Shown: positions 1-8,050, numbered from the stretch's first letter. The stretch is 13,226 nucleotides of DNA from JAJTFA01 sp044351265 (GCA_044351265.1 JBILGC010000052.1:1-13226); one strand, 5' to 3'. A program made the numbers and translations. The notes: generated from the letters alone by a model not told the origin.

Positions 1-992
1 CTAAAAAGCTTACCGAAGTATTCGATATAATACCAGGTGTTCAAGTTAAGCCTAAAGTTAATTTATCAAATGGAGGAATATATCAGCTCTTAGCACCCTC
101 CAATATTCCTTTTGAATTTGCAGAACCACTTAAAGAAGAATTTGCCAAATGTGCTATATCTAATGTAGACCCCCAAAAAATAATTTTACAGGATGATATC
201 GTTATCACCAATAAGCAACTAATTAAAGGATACAGTATGAAGTTATTTGACTTAGGTGACCGTAAACTGATTCCTTCTGAAAACATTTTTATACTAAGGG
301 GCAAAAAGGAGTATGAAGAAGTTGTTGGAATGCTCAGAAATCATCCATTTTTTTTTCATCAATTAGCTAAAAGGCTCGATCATTTTGCAGAGACAAAGTC
401 TATTTTAAAAAAATCACAAAAGTTTATTTCAATGGCTGATTTATCTGAGGTTGAAATTTCTTGGGATAATATTTCCAATGATGAATCCACTAAAATTTTA
501 GAAAAAGAATATACTCGATTATATCAAATCATTGAAGAAAAAAAGAAACTCACTCAGGAGTTAAATCAACTTACGACTTCTTTAGATGAAGTGAATAAAA
601 AAATGAACCTAAATTTTAACATCAATACCCAAGCTTTGTTAAAACCAAAGGTTCGTAATTTTGCTGACGATGATCATATACTAATTAAGGAAGAAACTGA
701 AATTGAAATAGTATTAGGCAAAGCTTATTTCTTTCAACCTTTTTTTAATATCAGTGCAAAGTATAAGCATTTATTCGGTGAGCAAAACACTGCCCTAAAT
801 GTGTATTTAGGCAGTTGGGAAAATGGGCCTGTTTCGGCTTATGTCAACAGATTAGCAAATCCGAATCACACGCCTCGCATCATGTTTCAGGGTAAGGATT
901 ATAATAACTATGTTCAAACCAATCATCAATTAGGTGATAAAATCAAAATATACATTTCACCTGATCACAAGAATAGTATTTTGGTGATTTGA
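1..992 (+). CDS. HsdS-like target-recognition domain protein, 3' part (5' end outside window)
   Basis: The frame is open from the first full codon (base 3), so the ATG at 237 is internal and the gene starts upstream; 329 residues are visible. Fragment residues 70-99 (DDIVITNK, then IPSENIFILR) and 142-152 (ISMADLSEVEI) resemble the layout of a type I restriction HsdS half, where a TRD is followed by an 'is-x-x-dL-x-x-i' strand. Residues about 164-201 are a charged, leucine-rich predicted coiled coil, as expected for the HsdS spacer helix. About 110 C-terminal residues form an extra beta-rich domain I do not recognise. In type I or IIG systems such a TRD selects the methylated and cleaved DNA site. 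It could be a separate S subunit or the tail of a methyltransferase; the upstream gene would decide. The family assignment is pattern-based and moderate. Confidence 0.5.
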   Translation, partial: KKLTEVFDIIPGVQVKPKVNLSNGGIYQLLAPSNIPFEFAEPLKEEFAKCAISNVDPQKIILQDDIVITNKQLIKGYSMKLFDLGDRKLIPSENIFILRGKKEYEEVVGMLRNHPFFFHQLAKRLDHFAETKSILKKSQKFISMADLSEVEISWDNISNDESTKILEKEYTRLYQIIEEKKKLTQELNQLTTSLDEVNKKMNLNFNINTQALLKPKVRNFADDDHILIKEETEIEIVLGKAYFFQPFFNISAKYKHLFGEQNTALNVYLGSWENGPVSAYVNRLANPNHTPRIMFQGKDYNNYVQTNHQLGDKIKIYISPDHKNSILVI

Positions 993-1081
993 AGTCCAAA
1001 TTTCTTCATCCGAATAAGATTAAAACATTAATGATTGACTTGTTTAGTGAGTACCAAGATAAATTATAAAAAAAGTTTTTT

Positions 1082-1537
1082 ATGGAAATAGAAAATTTAA
1101 ATAGAAATCTCAGTGATTCGAAAGTTACTGAGGACTTGAGGAAAGGTAAAATTCATATTGTTTGTGTTGCGGTTAATGCGTTAACTTTTTTCAATGCAAT
1201 TGCTGTTCAATCACTAGGCATAAGTTCTGAGCTCGCAACATTATGGTGCAAGGAGGTTAATGAAAAAAATGAAACGGGAACTTTATATCCCAAATTCAAT
1301 ATTACTTTAATACCAGTACCGAATTATGAAAATCGAAATGATTGGGATAATGAAACGATAATGATTAAGCACATTAAAGATGCTTTTTTAGCAAATTCAA
1401 AGTATATCAAATCAAGTGAAATAATATTTGCTTTTGAACAAGTTAACGATTCTTTAGCGAACCATGTTCTGAGAAAAGTGGCTAGTGAGTTTCAAGATAA
1501 TGGTATACTCAAACATATATATTATAATAATCTTTGA
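1082..1537 (+). CDS. Hypothetical protein, 151 aa, in the HsdS-like gene cluster
   Basis: I do not recognise this family. The protein reads as a small soluble alpha/beta domain. A hydrophobic strand, HIVCVAVNALTFFNAIAV (residues about 25-42), comes first, then a second strand NITLIPVPNY (about 73-82), a polar helical segment, and a third strand SEIIFAFEQV (about 117-126). No signal peptide or membrane segment is convincing. It lies 89 bp after the HsdS-like gene and 51 bp before the next plus-strand gene, so the three may be co-transcribed. The ATG at 1082 follows an A/T-rich leader with no Shine-Dalgarno, as is usual in Bacteroidota. Association with restriction is inferred from position only. 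Confidence 0.7.
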   Translation: MEIENLNRNLSDSKVTEDLRKGKIHIVCVAVNALTFFNAIAVQSLGISSELATLWCKEVNEKNETGTLYPKFNITLIPVPNYENRNDWDNETIMIKHIKDAFLANSKYIKSSEIIFAFEQVNDSLANHVLRKVASEFQDNGILKHIYYNNL

Positions 1538-1588
1538 TTTTCTGGTTCATTAAAAGAGCTCTGACAATATCAATATTATTTAATAAAA

Positions 1589-2176
1589 ATGGACTCCACC
1601 CAAATAACCATCAACCTTTTCGGTTTAAGTTGCCGAGTGTATTTATTTGCATTTGATGACATACAATTACAAAAATTAAATCAATTTGCCTTAAAGAACA
1701 AATCAACATTAGAAGAAGCAATTTTGGATCCCGAATTTCCTGAATACTTGTTTGGCGCTCATAATGCAAGTCTATCTGATTTTAGTAAGAGAATTATAAA
1801 TGGCTTGATTGAAGATCACGGAAGTATTGCTGAGATAAAACTAAATGGGCTTAAAAAGCGAAAAATCATATATTCAGATATTTTGCATTCCAATTTACTA
1901 TTTCCCTTGTACAGAGTAATTAGTGATGAAATCAAAACGTCTACTGATTTTAACTTTATGGTGATAAAAAAGGAAATAGGCCTTATGGCGTCATACTCTT
2001 TTCAATCGACCAAAAGATTCGATTTGGAGCATCTTACTTTCGGAATTTGTAATCTTCGTATTCAAGATTTTCATGCACAAGCTCTAGAGAATATTTATTA
2101 CCAAGATATTCCTTTAAAGTCGGTAAGATCAGATACATTAGTTAGAGGTGGTTTCGGAATGGCATTAAATATCTAA
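1589..2176 (+). CDS. Hypothetical protein, 195 aa, last gene of the left plus-strand cluster
   Basis: The family is not recognised. The protein looks soluble and mixed alpha/beta: strands near residues 5-22 (ITINLFGLSCRVYLFAF), a helical Lys/Leu-rich section, and a later strand FNFMVIKK (about 122-129). The C-terminus ends in a Gly-rich GGFGMAL segment. It has no signal peptide, no transmembrane helix and no metal-binding Cys/His cluster. It follows the 151-aa gene by 51 bp on the same strand. No terminator hairpin comes directly after the stop; the first terminator-like hairpin is about 240 bp downstream. It may be an accessory factor of the HsdS-like gene, but nothing in the sequence proves this. 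Confidence 0.7.
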   Translation: MDSTQITINLFGLSCRVYLFAFDDIQLQKLNQFALKNKSTLEEAILDPEFPEYLFGAHNASLSDFSKRIINGLIEDHGSIAEIKLNGLKKRKIIYSDILHSNLLFPLYRVISDEIKTSTDFNFMVIKKEIGLMASYSFQSTKRFDLEHLTFGICNLRIQDFHAQALENIYYQDIPLKSVRSDTLVRGGFGMALNI

Positions 2177-2418
2177 TTTTCTGAATACCCCTATTAAATT
2201 TGTTCATTTTGACTTCGATTGTATACAAACTCTGAAATTAGAAACTGTTATGTAAGATTATACCTGACTGATAAAGTGGGTTTAAAAATGGAATAACATG
2301 AATTTGGGTGTAGTTTTAATAATTTTACCGAAACCTTAATAACCCAACTTCCTGATAATTCCATACAGAACTAACTCATTTTGATTGTAGCTTTCCAAAA
2401 TAAGGGGAGCAAAACAAG

Positions 2419-2445
2419 AAAGTCACCAAGTCTAGTGGCTTTTTT
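2419..2445 (+). terminator. Terminator-like hairpin with T tract
   Basis: The stem AGTCAC (2421-2426) pairs with GTGGCT (2435-2440), with one T-G wobble, around the 8-nt loop CAAGTCTA. It is extended by two A-T pairs (2419-2420 with 2441-2442) and followed by T residues to 2445. On the minus strand the same stem is followed by TTTCTTGTTTT, so it could act in both directions. It is the first plausible stop for transcription of the three upstream plus-strand genes. Confidence 0.55.
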
Positions 2446-2539
2446 ATGGTTGTTGGTAAGGGCGAGAAGTTTATCCCGATGCGCTGAGGCAAAGGTTTTC
2501 GGAAGAATCGGGGAACCCAAGTGGGCCACTAACAAATTC

Positions 2540-2581
2540 AAGGGTTCTAAGATATTATGTCTTGAAACCCTTTTCTTTTTT
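2540..2581 (+). terminator. Strong rho-independent terminator-like hairpin
   Basis: AAGGGTTC (2540-2547) pairs with GAAACCCTT (2564-2572) with one bulged A. It continues inward as AAGA (2549-2552) with TCTT (2560-2563), closing a short loop. The tail TTTTCTTTTTT follows to 2581. No coding sequence lies between this hairpin and the preceding terminator-like hairpin about 95 bp upstream. It may therefore end a short non-coding transcript or belong to a repeat. Confidence 0.6.
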
Positions 2582-2677
2582 GCAAATTTTTGGGAAAGTA
2601 AAAGAAAACGGATGAGAGTAGATAAGGATAATTAACTACTATCAATCAAACTCACATAATTTTTTCCATTTTGTTGC

Positions 2678-2685
2678 TATAATTG
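2678..2685 (+). promoter_or_regulatory. Possible -7 box for the GmrSD-like gene
   Basis: TATAATTG matches the Bacteroidota -7 consensus TAnnTTTG at all but one fixed position and lies 56 bp before the ATG at 2742. No good TTTG -33 box is found at the expected 19-21 bp upstream, so the assignment is weak. Confidence 0.2.
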
Positions 2686-2741
2686 TAAGGCTAACGTAAA
2701 TGACTCCATCAGGCAAACTAACTAATAAAAAATATTCATAG

Positions 2742-4535
2742 ATGAAAGCAGAAGCAATGTCATTGACATTTTTAGGTAACGAAGGACTTGTAAAAATTCC
2801 TTTCTTTCAACGTGGCTACATATGGAATATTGAAAACTGGGACGAAATTTTAACTGATCTTCTTGACTTTAATAAAAGCCACTTTTTAGGTTCACTTATT
2901 TTAAAACAATTAGAAAAGCAGACAGGAAAACCAAAGGAGGTTTTGGTAATTGATGGACAACAAAGACTTACAACTTTAAGTATTTTATTAAGAGCGTTAT
3001 ATAATAGCTTTGATGAAGAAACACAAAAGAACTGTGATTCTTCAATCAAGAATTATCTATTCTTTAAAAAAAATCAAACAGACAAGGACTTCTTCGTAAA
3101 AATAGAGCACTCAAAAATTGATAAAAAGTATTTTCAGAAGGTAATTAAAAACGAAGTTACCAAAAAAGAATATGAAGCTATTGTTGTTGAAAATCCAGCT
3201 ACAAAGACCACCTCAAACTCCAACAAAATATTACAGTGCTTAAAGTTTTTCACCGAAAAAATTAATGCCATTGACGTTAGTAATAGATTAAACTTATTCA
3301 ACAGATTACTCGACCAAGAAAATAAAATACTAGTTATTATTGACTTATCAGAAAAAGAAGACGAACAAGCAATCTTTGATACGATCAATAGTGCTGGTGT
3401 TAGACTTAGTAGTGCTGATATAATTAAAAATGCACTCTTTCAAAAAGCATTAGACCTATTTGACAATGTTGAGGATGTTGAGACTTTGTATAAAGAAAAC
3501 TGGGAGAATGTTTTTTCAATTGATGAAGATGCAATTAACTTTTGGGACACACCAAGAGCAACAGGCAGATTAATGAGAGATAATATTGAAATTCTGCTGC
3601 ATTCAATTTCTGTTATCAAAGGTTTTTTTGATCCAGACAAGCACACACTTTCTGATTTATCAAACCTTTTCAAAGCATATATTTTAAATATAAATAAGTC
3701 TGATTTAGAAGCATTCATTAAAGAAATCTCAAAATATGCTAAACTGTTTAGAGAAAAAATTCTTGTTTTCAATGGAAGTACGCTATTCAGCTATCAAGAC
3801 AATTATTCACGACTATTTCATATTTTAAGTGTGTGTGAAATATCTACTTTCCATCCATATATTTTATCTCTGTTTTACAAGTATGACAGCAATGAAAAAA
3901 AACTGTGCGAAGAGTTGAAAAAAGTCGAACAGCTTGTCATCAGACGAATGATTACAAAATCAGAAACAAAGAGTTATAATAAAATGTGTAAGGAGTTTAT
4001 AAAAGATAACTCAATCGTTGATGCGAAAATTCTTGATCAAACGAATAATGATGTGTTAAATGGACTTTCAAGTATTTCAAATAAAAATGCAACACTACTT
4101 CTATTTTGGGTTGAACTTTATCGAAGGGCAAATGACAGCAAACAATCTGTAAAGGAACTCAAATACAATTATTCACTAGAACACATAATACCTCAAAAAT
4201 GGGAAGAATATTGGACCAAAGTTGATGTTTTAGATAACGCATCAAATGTCATTACCGACATAGAGTTGGCAAAAAGAGAACGCAATTCAAAAATTTACTC
4301 AATAGGTAATATGACCTTGCTAAACAGTTCATTAAATACATCCATTAGAAATTATGAGTTCAGTAGAAAAATTGAAGGCGAAGGCAAAAAGCGAGGAATT
4401 AGACACTATGCTGACTTGGGTATAACACGATTTGATATATTGGATTTGTATGACAGCGGAGACAAAGTTTGGAACGAAAGGAAAATTAATGAGAGAACAA
4501 CTAATTTAGCAAACGACATATTGGCAATATGGTAA
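2742..4535 (+). CDS. GmrSD-like DUF262/DUF1524 restriction endonuclease (single chain)
   Basis: This 597-aa protein joins both halves of the GmrS/GmrD family. The N-terminal DUF262 domain shows IPFFQRGYIW (residues 19-28) and the nucleotide-binding motif IDGQQRLTTL (70-79). It ends with the conserved AIFDTINSAGVRLSSADIIKN block (about 210-230). A helical linker leads to a C-terminal DUF1524 His-Me finger nuclease with EHIIPQ (480-485, H481 the likely general base) and GNMTLLN (522-528). The MKAEA start is typical of DUF262 proteins, which supports the ATG at 2742. Family members such as GmrSD, BrxU and SspE are NTP-dependent enzymes that restrict modified phage DNA or act with phosphorothioation systems. 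No Ssp or BREX gene is visible here, so a stand-alone type IV role is the simplest reading. Length and motifs look intact. Confidence 0.9.
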   Translation: MKAEAMSLTFLGNEGLVKIPFFQRGYIWNIENWDEILTDLLDFNKSHFLGSLILKQLEKQTGKPKEVLVIDGQQRLTTLSILLRALYNSFDEETQKNCDSSIKNYLFFKKNQTDKDFFVKIEHSKIDKKYFQKVIKNEVTKKEYEAIVVENPATKTTSNSNKILQCLKFFTEKINAIDVSNRLNLFNRLLDQENKILVIIDLSEKEDEQAIFDTINSAGVRLSSADIIKNALFQKALDLFDNVEDVETLYKENWENVFSIDEDAINFWDTPRATGRLMRDNIEILLHSISVIKGFFDPDKHTLSDLSNLFKAYILNINKSDLEAFIKEISKYAKLFREKILVFNGSTLFSYQDNYSRLFHILSVCEISTFHPYILSLFYKYDSNEKKLCEELKKVEQLVIRRMITKSETKSYNKMCKEFIKDNSIVDAKILDQTNNDVLNGLSSISNKNATLLLFWVELYRRANDSKQSVKELKYNYSLEHIIPQKWEEYWTKVDVLDNASNVITDIELAKRERNSKIYSIGNMTLLNSSLNTSIRNYEFSRKIEGEGKKRGIRHYADLGITRFDILDLYDSGDKVWNERKINERTTNLANDILAIW

Positions 4536-4668
4536 GAAGTATTGATCAAAACGCCATATAATTAGCAAACATGCATTCTAAGAAACATTTAATCACAAAT
4601 AAAAGCCTATCAATAAGTCAGTTCGGAATGGGCCTCTAATTATTTCAATCTATTTCGTAGTATATCTG

Positions 4669-5088
4669 TCATGCAAAAAAAGTTTCAGGTCTTAATAAAA
4701 ACTTAGCATTTAGCCGGAACTCAATAGGATATCCATCTTGTTCTTTTTGGTAAATTATTAACCCTTCAACTCTAATTCCCCAATTTATTATTTGAAACCT
4801 AACTTCTGATATTTTTATTTTATTAAGTTCAATGGTATCCTCACAAGTAATTGATTCAGTTAATAAGTCAACATAGAAAAATGTATTTAACGGACTTGAA
4901 TTGAAAAAGTGAACAGGTAATTTTAAAATTAGTTGAAGATTTTCATGTACTGTCTTTTTAAAATTCAGTGTGGTTTTAATTCGTCTTGTACTTTTTGTGC
5001 TTATATGCTCAGGGGCATTCCCATAGTAACAATAACGAGCTTCTCCTTCAAAACATAAATCACTACTGCCTAATATTATTTCACTCAT
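4669..5088 (-). CDS. Hypothetical protein, 139 aa, translationally coupled to the DUF2779 gene
   Basis: The family is not recognised. The protein is beta-rich and soluble: a Gly/aromatic N-terminus (CFEGEARYCYYGN), then alternating strands and polar turns, and a final strand EFRLNAKFLL. An upstream ATG at 5124 would give 151 aa. The ATG at 5088 is preferred because it forms a classic ATGA overlap with the stop of the preceding DUF2779 gene (5085-5087), implying coupled translation. It is the last gene of the minus-strand operon before the convergence with the GmrSD-like gene. The tight coupling suggests it works with the nuclease protein, for example as a partner or inhibitor, but no motif says which. 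Confidence 0.7.
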   Translation of the reverse strand: MSEIILGSSDLCFEGEARYCYYGNAPEHISTKSTRRIKTTLNFKKTVHENLQLILKLPVHFFNSSPLNTFFYVDLLTESITCEDTIELNKIKISEVRFQIINWGIRVEGLIIYQKEQDGYPIEFRLNAKFLLRPETFFA

Positions 5089-6947
5089 ATTTGACTTGTT
5101 TTTAAGTTTATCCAATGTTCCCAAATAATCACCATAGCCAAGGTATCCAATTTACAATACTTAAGTAATGCATCTCGATATTGTTGCTTTATTTCAGCAT
5201 TGTCATAAAATGCTCCATACAACATATCCTGGTATGCTCTCATTGCACCAGAGCCATCTTTTACTGATTCTGATTTTTCCATGATTTCAATTTTAGGAAG
5301 CAAATCGTAAGGATTCAATATTGTATTTGTATCTGATATTTTAAGCAGTTCCTCTTTACTAAGCCAACTTTTTATGCGTTCAGAACGGGTGGCATGAAGT
5401 ACGGCTGGCAATGTAACTTTAATAGAAGTTTTACCTCCCATGATTGGATGAAAGTAATAGTGAAGCGCAAGTTTATTCATATCTAAAATCATGGTTTCAC
5501 CACCTTTTTCAAGTTGCGCCACATGCTTTAACCAATTTAACAATTCTGGTTCGTTAATGTTACTTTCTTCAAGTGTTTTGATTAGGTATTTAAGCTGGGT
5601 GTTTTCATAATAACTCCATGTTAGAATAGTTCCTTCGTAGCCAATTAAATCTTTTAGTGTTTTGGCAAATTCAATATTTGGGTAAAACTCCTCTGTGTTT
5701 ATCCATTCATGGTGTTCCGGATCAGCCCCGGGTTTTCTTATTACATGACAACTCCATTGAAAAAGTACTTTTTCATACGGACGCATATTGGCGTGATAGG
5801 GAATAGCCATTTGCGATGTTTCAAAATCAATAAAATACAACGGATATTGAATATCGCGAATTGAAGATTGAAATTCTGGCAACAAAATCTCTTCCTCTTT
5901 AGTAACTTGATATAATGGCCTTCCATTATATGCTGGATTGCCATCTTGCTTATACAAAAGATTTGTCGGAATTTCTTTAAGTCCAATTTTTCCTTGTTCA
6001 ATTAACTTATCGATACAGCCATCTTGATTACTTAACCTATTAATATTACCAAGTTGACCTAATTCAAGTATATGTGGAACGATCTCGTTGTTATCATTTT
6101 TGGCTGTACTTAAAACACCCCAGCAAGTCTCAAAGCCTGATTGATTAAACATTTCGTTTGTTACTTTGTATTCGCAATCGCGGCATTTGTATGATAGAGG
6201 TGTTTCAATTCGAGTGTTGGCAGTTACTGCCGGTATGTATATAGTATTTGCAAGCTGTTTGATTTCATTTTCATATTTGAGAACCTCTGAATTCACATTC
6301 ACCTTGGTTAAAATGTGGTTAGCGCGGAGTTCTTCTAGATTTCCTGTAAACTCAACATCAACTGATCTAAAGGTTGTACTTTGTTGTACCTCTTTTAACT
6401 GAAACCATCTTATTAAGCCTTCTATCGGGGTGGTTTTAGCTTGGTCGGGCAAGAGTAAAAATGCATCTATTTTTGAAGTTGGATACTTCTCTTGTAAAAC
6501 CATTTTTTGATAAGCCACATCTTCAATGTATGGTATCCATTTATCTTTGAAATAGATTTTGTTTTGTTGAAGCGCAGTTTGTAATTCAACGCTATTAAAT
6601 GATTTTGATTTAACTTCAACTAACTCGAATGAATTCCCTGATTTAATCAGAATATCAACTCTAATTAATTTGTTGTTTATATAAATGGCAGGCTCAAACA
6701 ATACACAGTTATCTTGCTTTAAACATTGTTCTGTAGTTTCAATACAAGCTTTTGTATCTCCCTTTATTTCTATTCCATCGGGGTATATTAACTGAGCCAT
6801 TTTGCCAATCATATATCCGCCATCTGCCAGCATTTGCAGGTACTCGTTACTTTCTTTTAAACTCGGATACTTGTTTTTTTTATAATATAACTTGGTAGCG
6901 CATTCTTGTGCTACTTTAAAGTCTGATTTTGATAAAAATGGTTGCAT
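5085..6947 (-). CDS. DUF2779 protein: Cas4-like Fe-S/PD-(D/E)XK domain fused to a DEDDy exonuclease-like domain
   Basis: This 620-aa protein has two nuclease-type halves. The N-terminal half resembles Cas4/RecB-type nucleases: FLSKSDFKVAQECATKLYY (residues 4-22), acidic E85, D98 within RVDILI, and E111-V-K113. Cysteines C16, C255, C258 (CRDC) and C275 are spaced like a Cas4 or AddB iron-sulphur site. The C-terminal half shows YFIDFET with D374/E376 (exonuclease motif I), a middle block TWSYYENTQLKYL, and YCKLD with Y597 and D601 (YxxxD, motif III of DEDDy exonucleases). The AIPYHANMRPYEKVLFQWSCH block is characteristic of DUF2779. Known biology of DUF2779 is thin, and a DNA or RNA processing role is inferred. 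It starts 3 bp after the 338-aa gene and overlaps the 139-aa gene by 4 bp, so these three form one operon. Confidence 0.85.
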   Translation of the reverse strand: MQPFLSKSDFKVAQECATKLYYKKNKYPSLKESNEYLQMLADGGYMIGKMAQLIYPDGIEIKGDTKACIETTEQCLKQDNCVLFEPAIYINNKLIRVDILIKSGNSFELVEVKSKSFNSVELQTALQQNKIYFKDKWIPYIEDVAYQKMVLQEKYPTSKIDAFLLLPDQAKTTPIEGLIRWFQLKEVQQSTTFRSVDVEFTGNLEELRANHILTKVNVNSEVLKYENEIKQLANTIYIPAVTANTRIETPLSYKCRDCEYKVTNEMFNQSGFETCWGVLSTAKNDNNEIVPHILELGQLGNINRLSNQDGCIDKLIEQGKIGLKEIPTNLLYKQDGNPAYNGRPLYQVTKEEEILLPEFQSSIRDIQYPLYFIDFETSQMAIPYHANMRPYEKVLFQWSCHVIRKPGADPEHHEWINTEEFYPNIEFAKTLKDLIGYEGTILTWSYYENTQLKYLIKTLEESNINEPELLNWLKHVAQLEKGGETMILDMNKLALHYYFHPIMGGKTSIKVTLPAVLHATRSERIKSWLSKEELLKISDTNTILNPYDLLPKIEIMEKSESVKDGSGAMRAYQDMLYGAFYDNAEIKQQYRDALLKYCKLDTLAMVIIWEHWINLKTSQI

Positions 6948-6950
6948 GGC

Positions 6951-7967
6951 TTAGTTGTTAATGAGTTTCTCAATATCAATATGTTCAAGGTTCCAATAAT
7001 TGCTCGGCTTTAAGCCAAACGAATAACAGAAATGTTCGAATCTATTATTGGTAACACTAAATTTTAGGCAGCATTCATAGAAGTCGTATTCATTTTTTAT
7101 TCCTTTTACTTTCATCTTACCCATTAAAAAAATATATCCTTCTATAATGATGGTCTGCTCTATTAAAAAGCTTGTTCCTGTTTCATCCGTTTCGTCTGAT
7201 ATGAAGTTCGCATATGTTTTAACCTGGTGCTCAGTGCTTATTTCAGTTAATTCTCTCCCAATTGGTGATTGGAACAATAAATCAAAATCTTTATAATGTT
7301 TTTGCATGATAAGATGTACCTCCATACTTAATTTAGGTCGATTGGTTCTAATCATTATTTTGTAGTAATAGTTATTTTGATAGTACTTATAACGAACAGT
7401 TTTATGGTATTGAATACGCAGATTGCCTTTTACAGAAACGCCTCCGCTACTATGCGATTCGTGGCCATCTATCATCTTGAAATTATTTTCCCATATGGGT
7501 ATACGGTTGGCCTTACATAACTTCTTGAGTATTTGCTCCAGATTGTTTTCGTTTTCAAACTCACAAATGATACTTATGCTGAATGGGTCAACAGGGTCAT
7601 CTTCGTCTTTGTCTTTAGAAATAAAATCTCTTACATAAGCATCAGTATTGCAAAGCAGGTAGCATTTATCGGGCGTGATGAAAACATGCTGAACTTCAAA
7701 ATATAAGTAAATGTTTTCGGTATCAGTTGTATTGTGTCCTGGGTTAAAAACATATCTAACTTCATCTAATCCTGCCAACTTGGTTGATGTTTGAAAACGT
7801 AATTCACCAAAATGCGGATCTCCCCATGTATCAAGAACTACTGCTTCTTTTAGTTCACCATATTCTCCAAAGTTAAAGGTTTCTTTTTTGAACAGATCCT
7901 CAATATTATTCGGATTTTTAGATTTTAAACGGATGTTGCCATGCCACTGGTGTATAGATGGTTTCAT
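6951..7967 (-). CDS. Hypothetical protein, 338 aa, first gene of the DUF2779 operon
   Basis: No family is recognised. The protein is predicted to be soluble and beta-rich, with long aromatic strands such as RYKYYQNNYYYKIMI (about 192-206) and IIIEGYIFLMGKMKVKG (about 272-288). An acidic stretch SKDKDEDDPVDPF lies near residues 117-129. I see no signal peptide, transmembrane helix, Walker motif or nuclease motif. Only 3 bp separate its stop from the DUF2779 start, so it is co-transcribed and probably made together with that nuclease-type protein. The ATG at 7967 is 38 bp downstream of a palindrome that overlaps a -7-like box. It may be a substrate-recognition or scaffold partner, which is inference from operon position only. 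Confidence 0.7.
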   Translation of the reverse strand: MKPSIHQWHGNIRLKSKNPNNIEDLFKKETFNFGEYGELKEAVVLDTWGDPHFGELRFQTSTKLAGLDEVRYVFNPGHNTTDTENIYLYFEVQHVFITPDKCYLLCNTDAYVRDFISKDKDEDDPVDPFSISIICEFENENNLEQILKKLCKANRIPIWENNFKMIDGHESHSSGGVSVKGNLRIQYHKTVRYKYYQNNYYYKIMIRTNRPKLSMEVHLIMQKHYKDFDLLFQSPIGRELTEISTEHQVKTYANFISDETDETGTSFLIEQTIIIEGYIFLMGKMKVKGIKNEYDFYECCLKFSVTNNRFEHFCYSFGLKPSNYWNLEHIDIEKLINN

Positions 7968-8004
7968 TTCTTTTGAAGATTTAATAGTACAAGGTTAGGG
8001 CTGT

Positions 8005-8043
8005 AAATTGAAAGGTAATTTCAATTTGAAAAATTTATTTCAA
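8005..8043 (-). promoter_or_regulatory. Candidate promoter with overlapping operator palindrome for the DUF2779 operon
   Basis: AAATTGAAA (8005-8013) and TTTCAATTT (8019-8027) are a perfect 9-bp inverted repeat around 5 nt. Read on the minus strand the core is TTGAAA-TTACC-TTTCAA. It contains TACCTTTC (8010-8017), a near match to the Bacteroidota -7 box, with CTTG (8040-8044) about 23 bp upstream as a weak -33 box. The same core, also over a -7-like box, occurs at 13171-13194. As a terminator for the preceding gene it would be poor: its stem is AT-rich and no T tract follows. Confidence 0.4.
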
Positions 8044-8050
8044 GCCGATG

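Larger units (their letters stand above)
2177..2741. other. 565-bp gene-free interval with a structured, GC-richer core
   Basis: No credible gene lies here. A TTG-initiated open frame at 2381-2635 exists only because a GC-richer core lacks stops. Bases 2461-2520 are about half G+C, against roughly a third in the flanking DNA. The core contains two terminator-like hairpins (annotated separately) and, between them, a possible stem CCCGAT (2475-2480) with ATCGGG (2507-2512). A weaker outer pairing joins GTTGTTGGT near 2449-2457 with ACTAACAA near 2528-2535. This could be a small RNA gene, a dispersed non-coding repeat, or the scar of a mobile element. I see no transposase remnant and no integron attC core site. 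Confidence 0.45.

Noticed and set aside
83..304. Minus-strand open frame at the left end
   Set aside because: It is fully antisense to the plus-strand HsdS-like frame, which is open from the window edge and has protein-like content.
2381..2635. 84-residue open frame in the gene-free interval
   Set aside because: It starts with TTG, crosses two terminator-like hairpins, and has a low-complexity basic/Phe-rich composition unlike the neighbouring proteins; it exists because the segment is GC-richer.
2521..2741. Integron attC or phage attachment site suggested by repeated CTAAC/GTTG elements
   Set aside because: No pair matches the RYYYAAC/GTTRRRY core pattern and no integrase gene or direct repeats are present.
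4536..4668. Bidirectional terminator between the convergent GmrSD-like gene and the 139-aa gene
   Set aside because: I looked for a hairpin with a T tract on either strand and found none that is convincing.
5089..5124. Upstream start for the 151-aa version of the last operon gene
   Set aside because: It would overlap the DUF2779 gene by 40 bp; the ATG at 5088 gives a standard 4-bp ATGA overlap.
6166..6402. Plus-strand open frame inside the DUF2779 gene
   Set aside because: It is antisense to the region encoding the conserved cysteines of DUF2779; its composition is that of a shadow frame.
8005..8027. The inverted repeat read as a terminator of the 277-aa gene
   Set aside because: The stem is almost all A/T, no T tract follows on the minus strand, and it encloses a -7-like box just upstream of the next gene, so an operator fits better.
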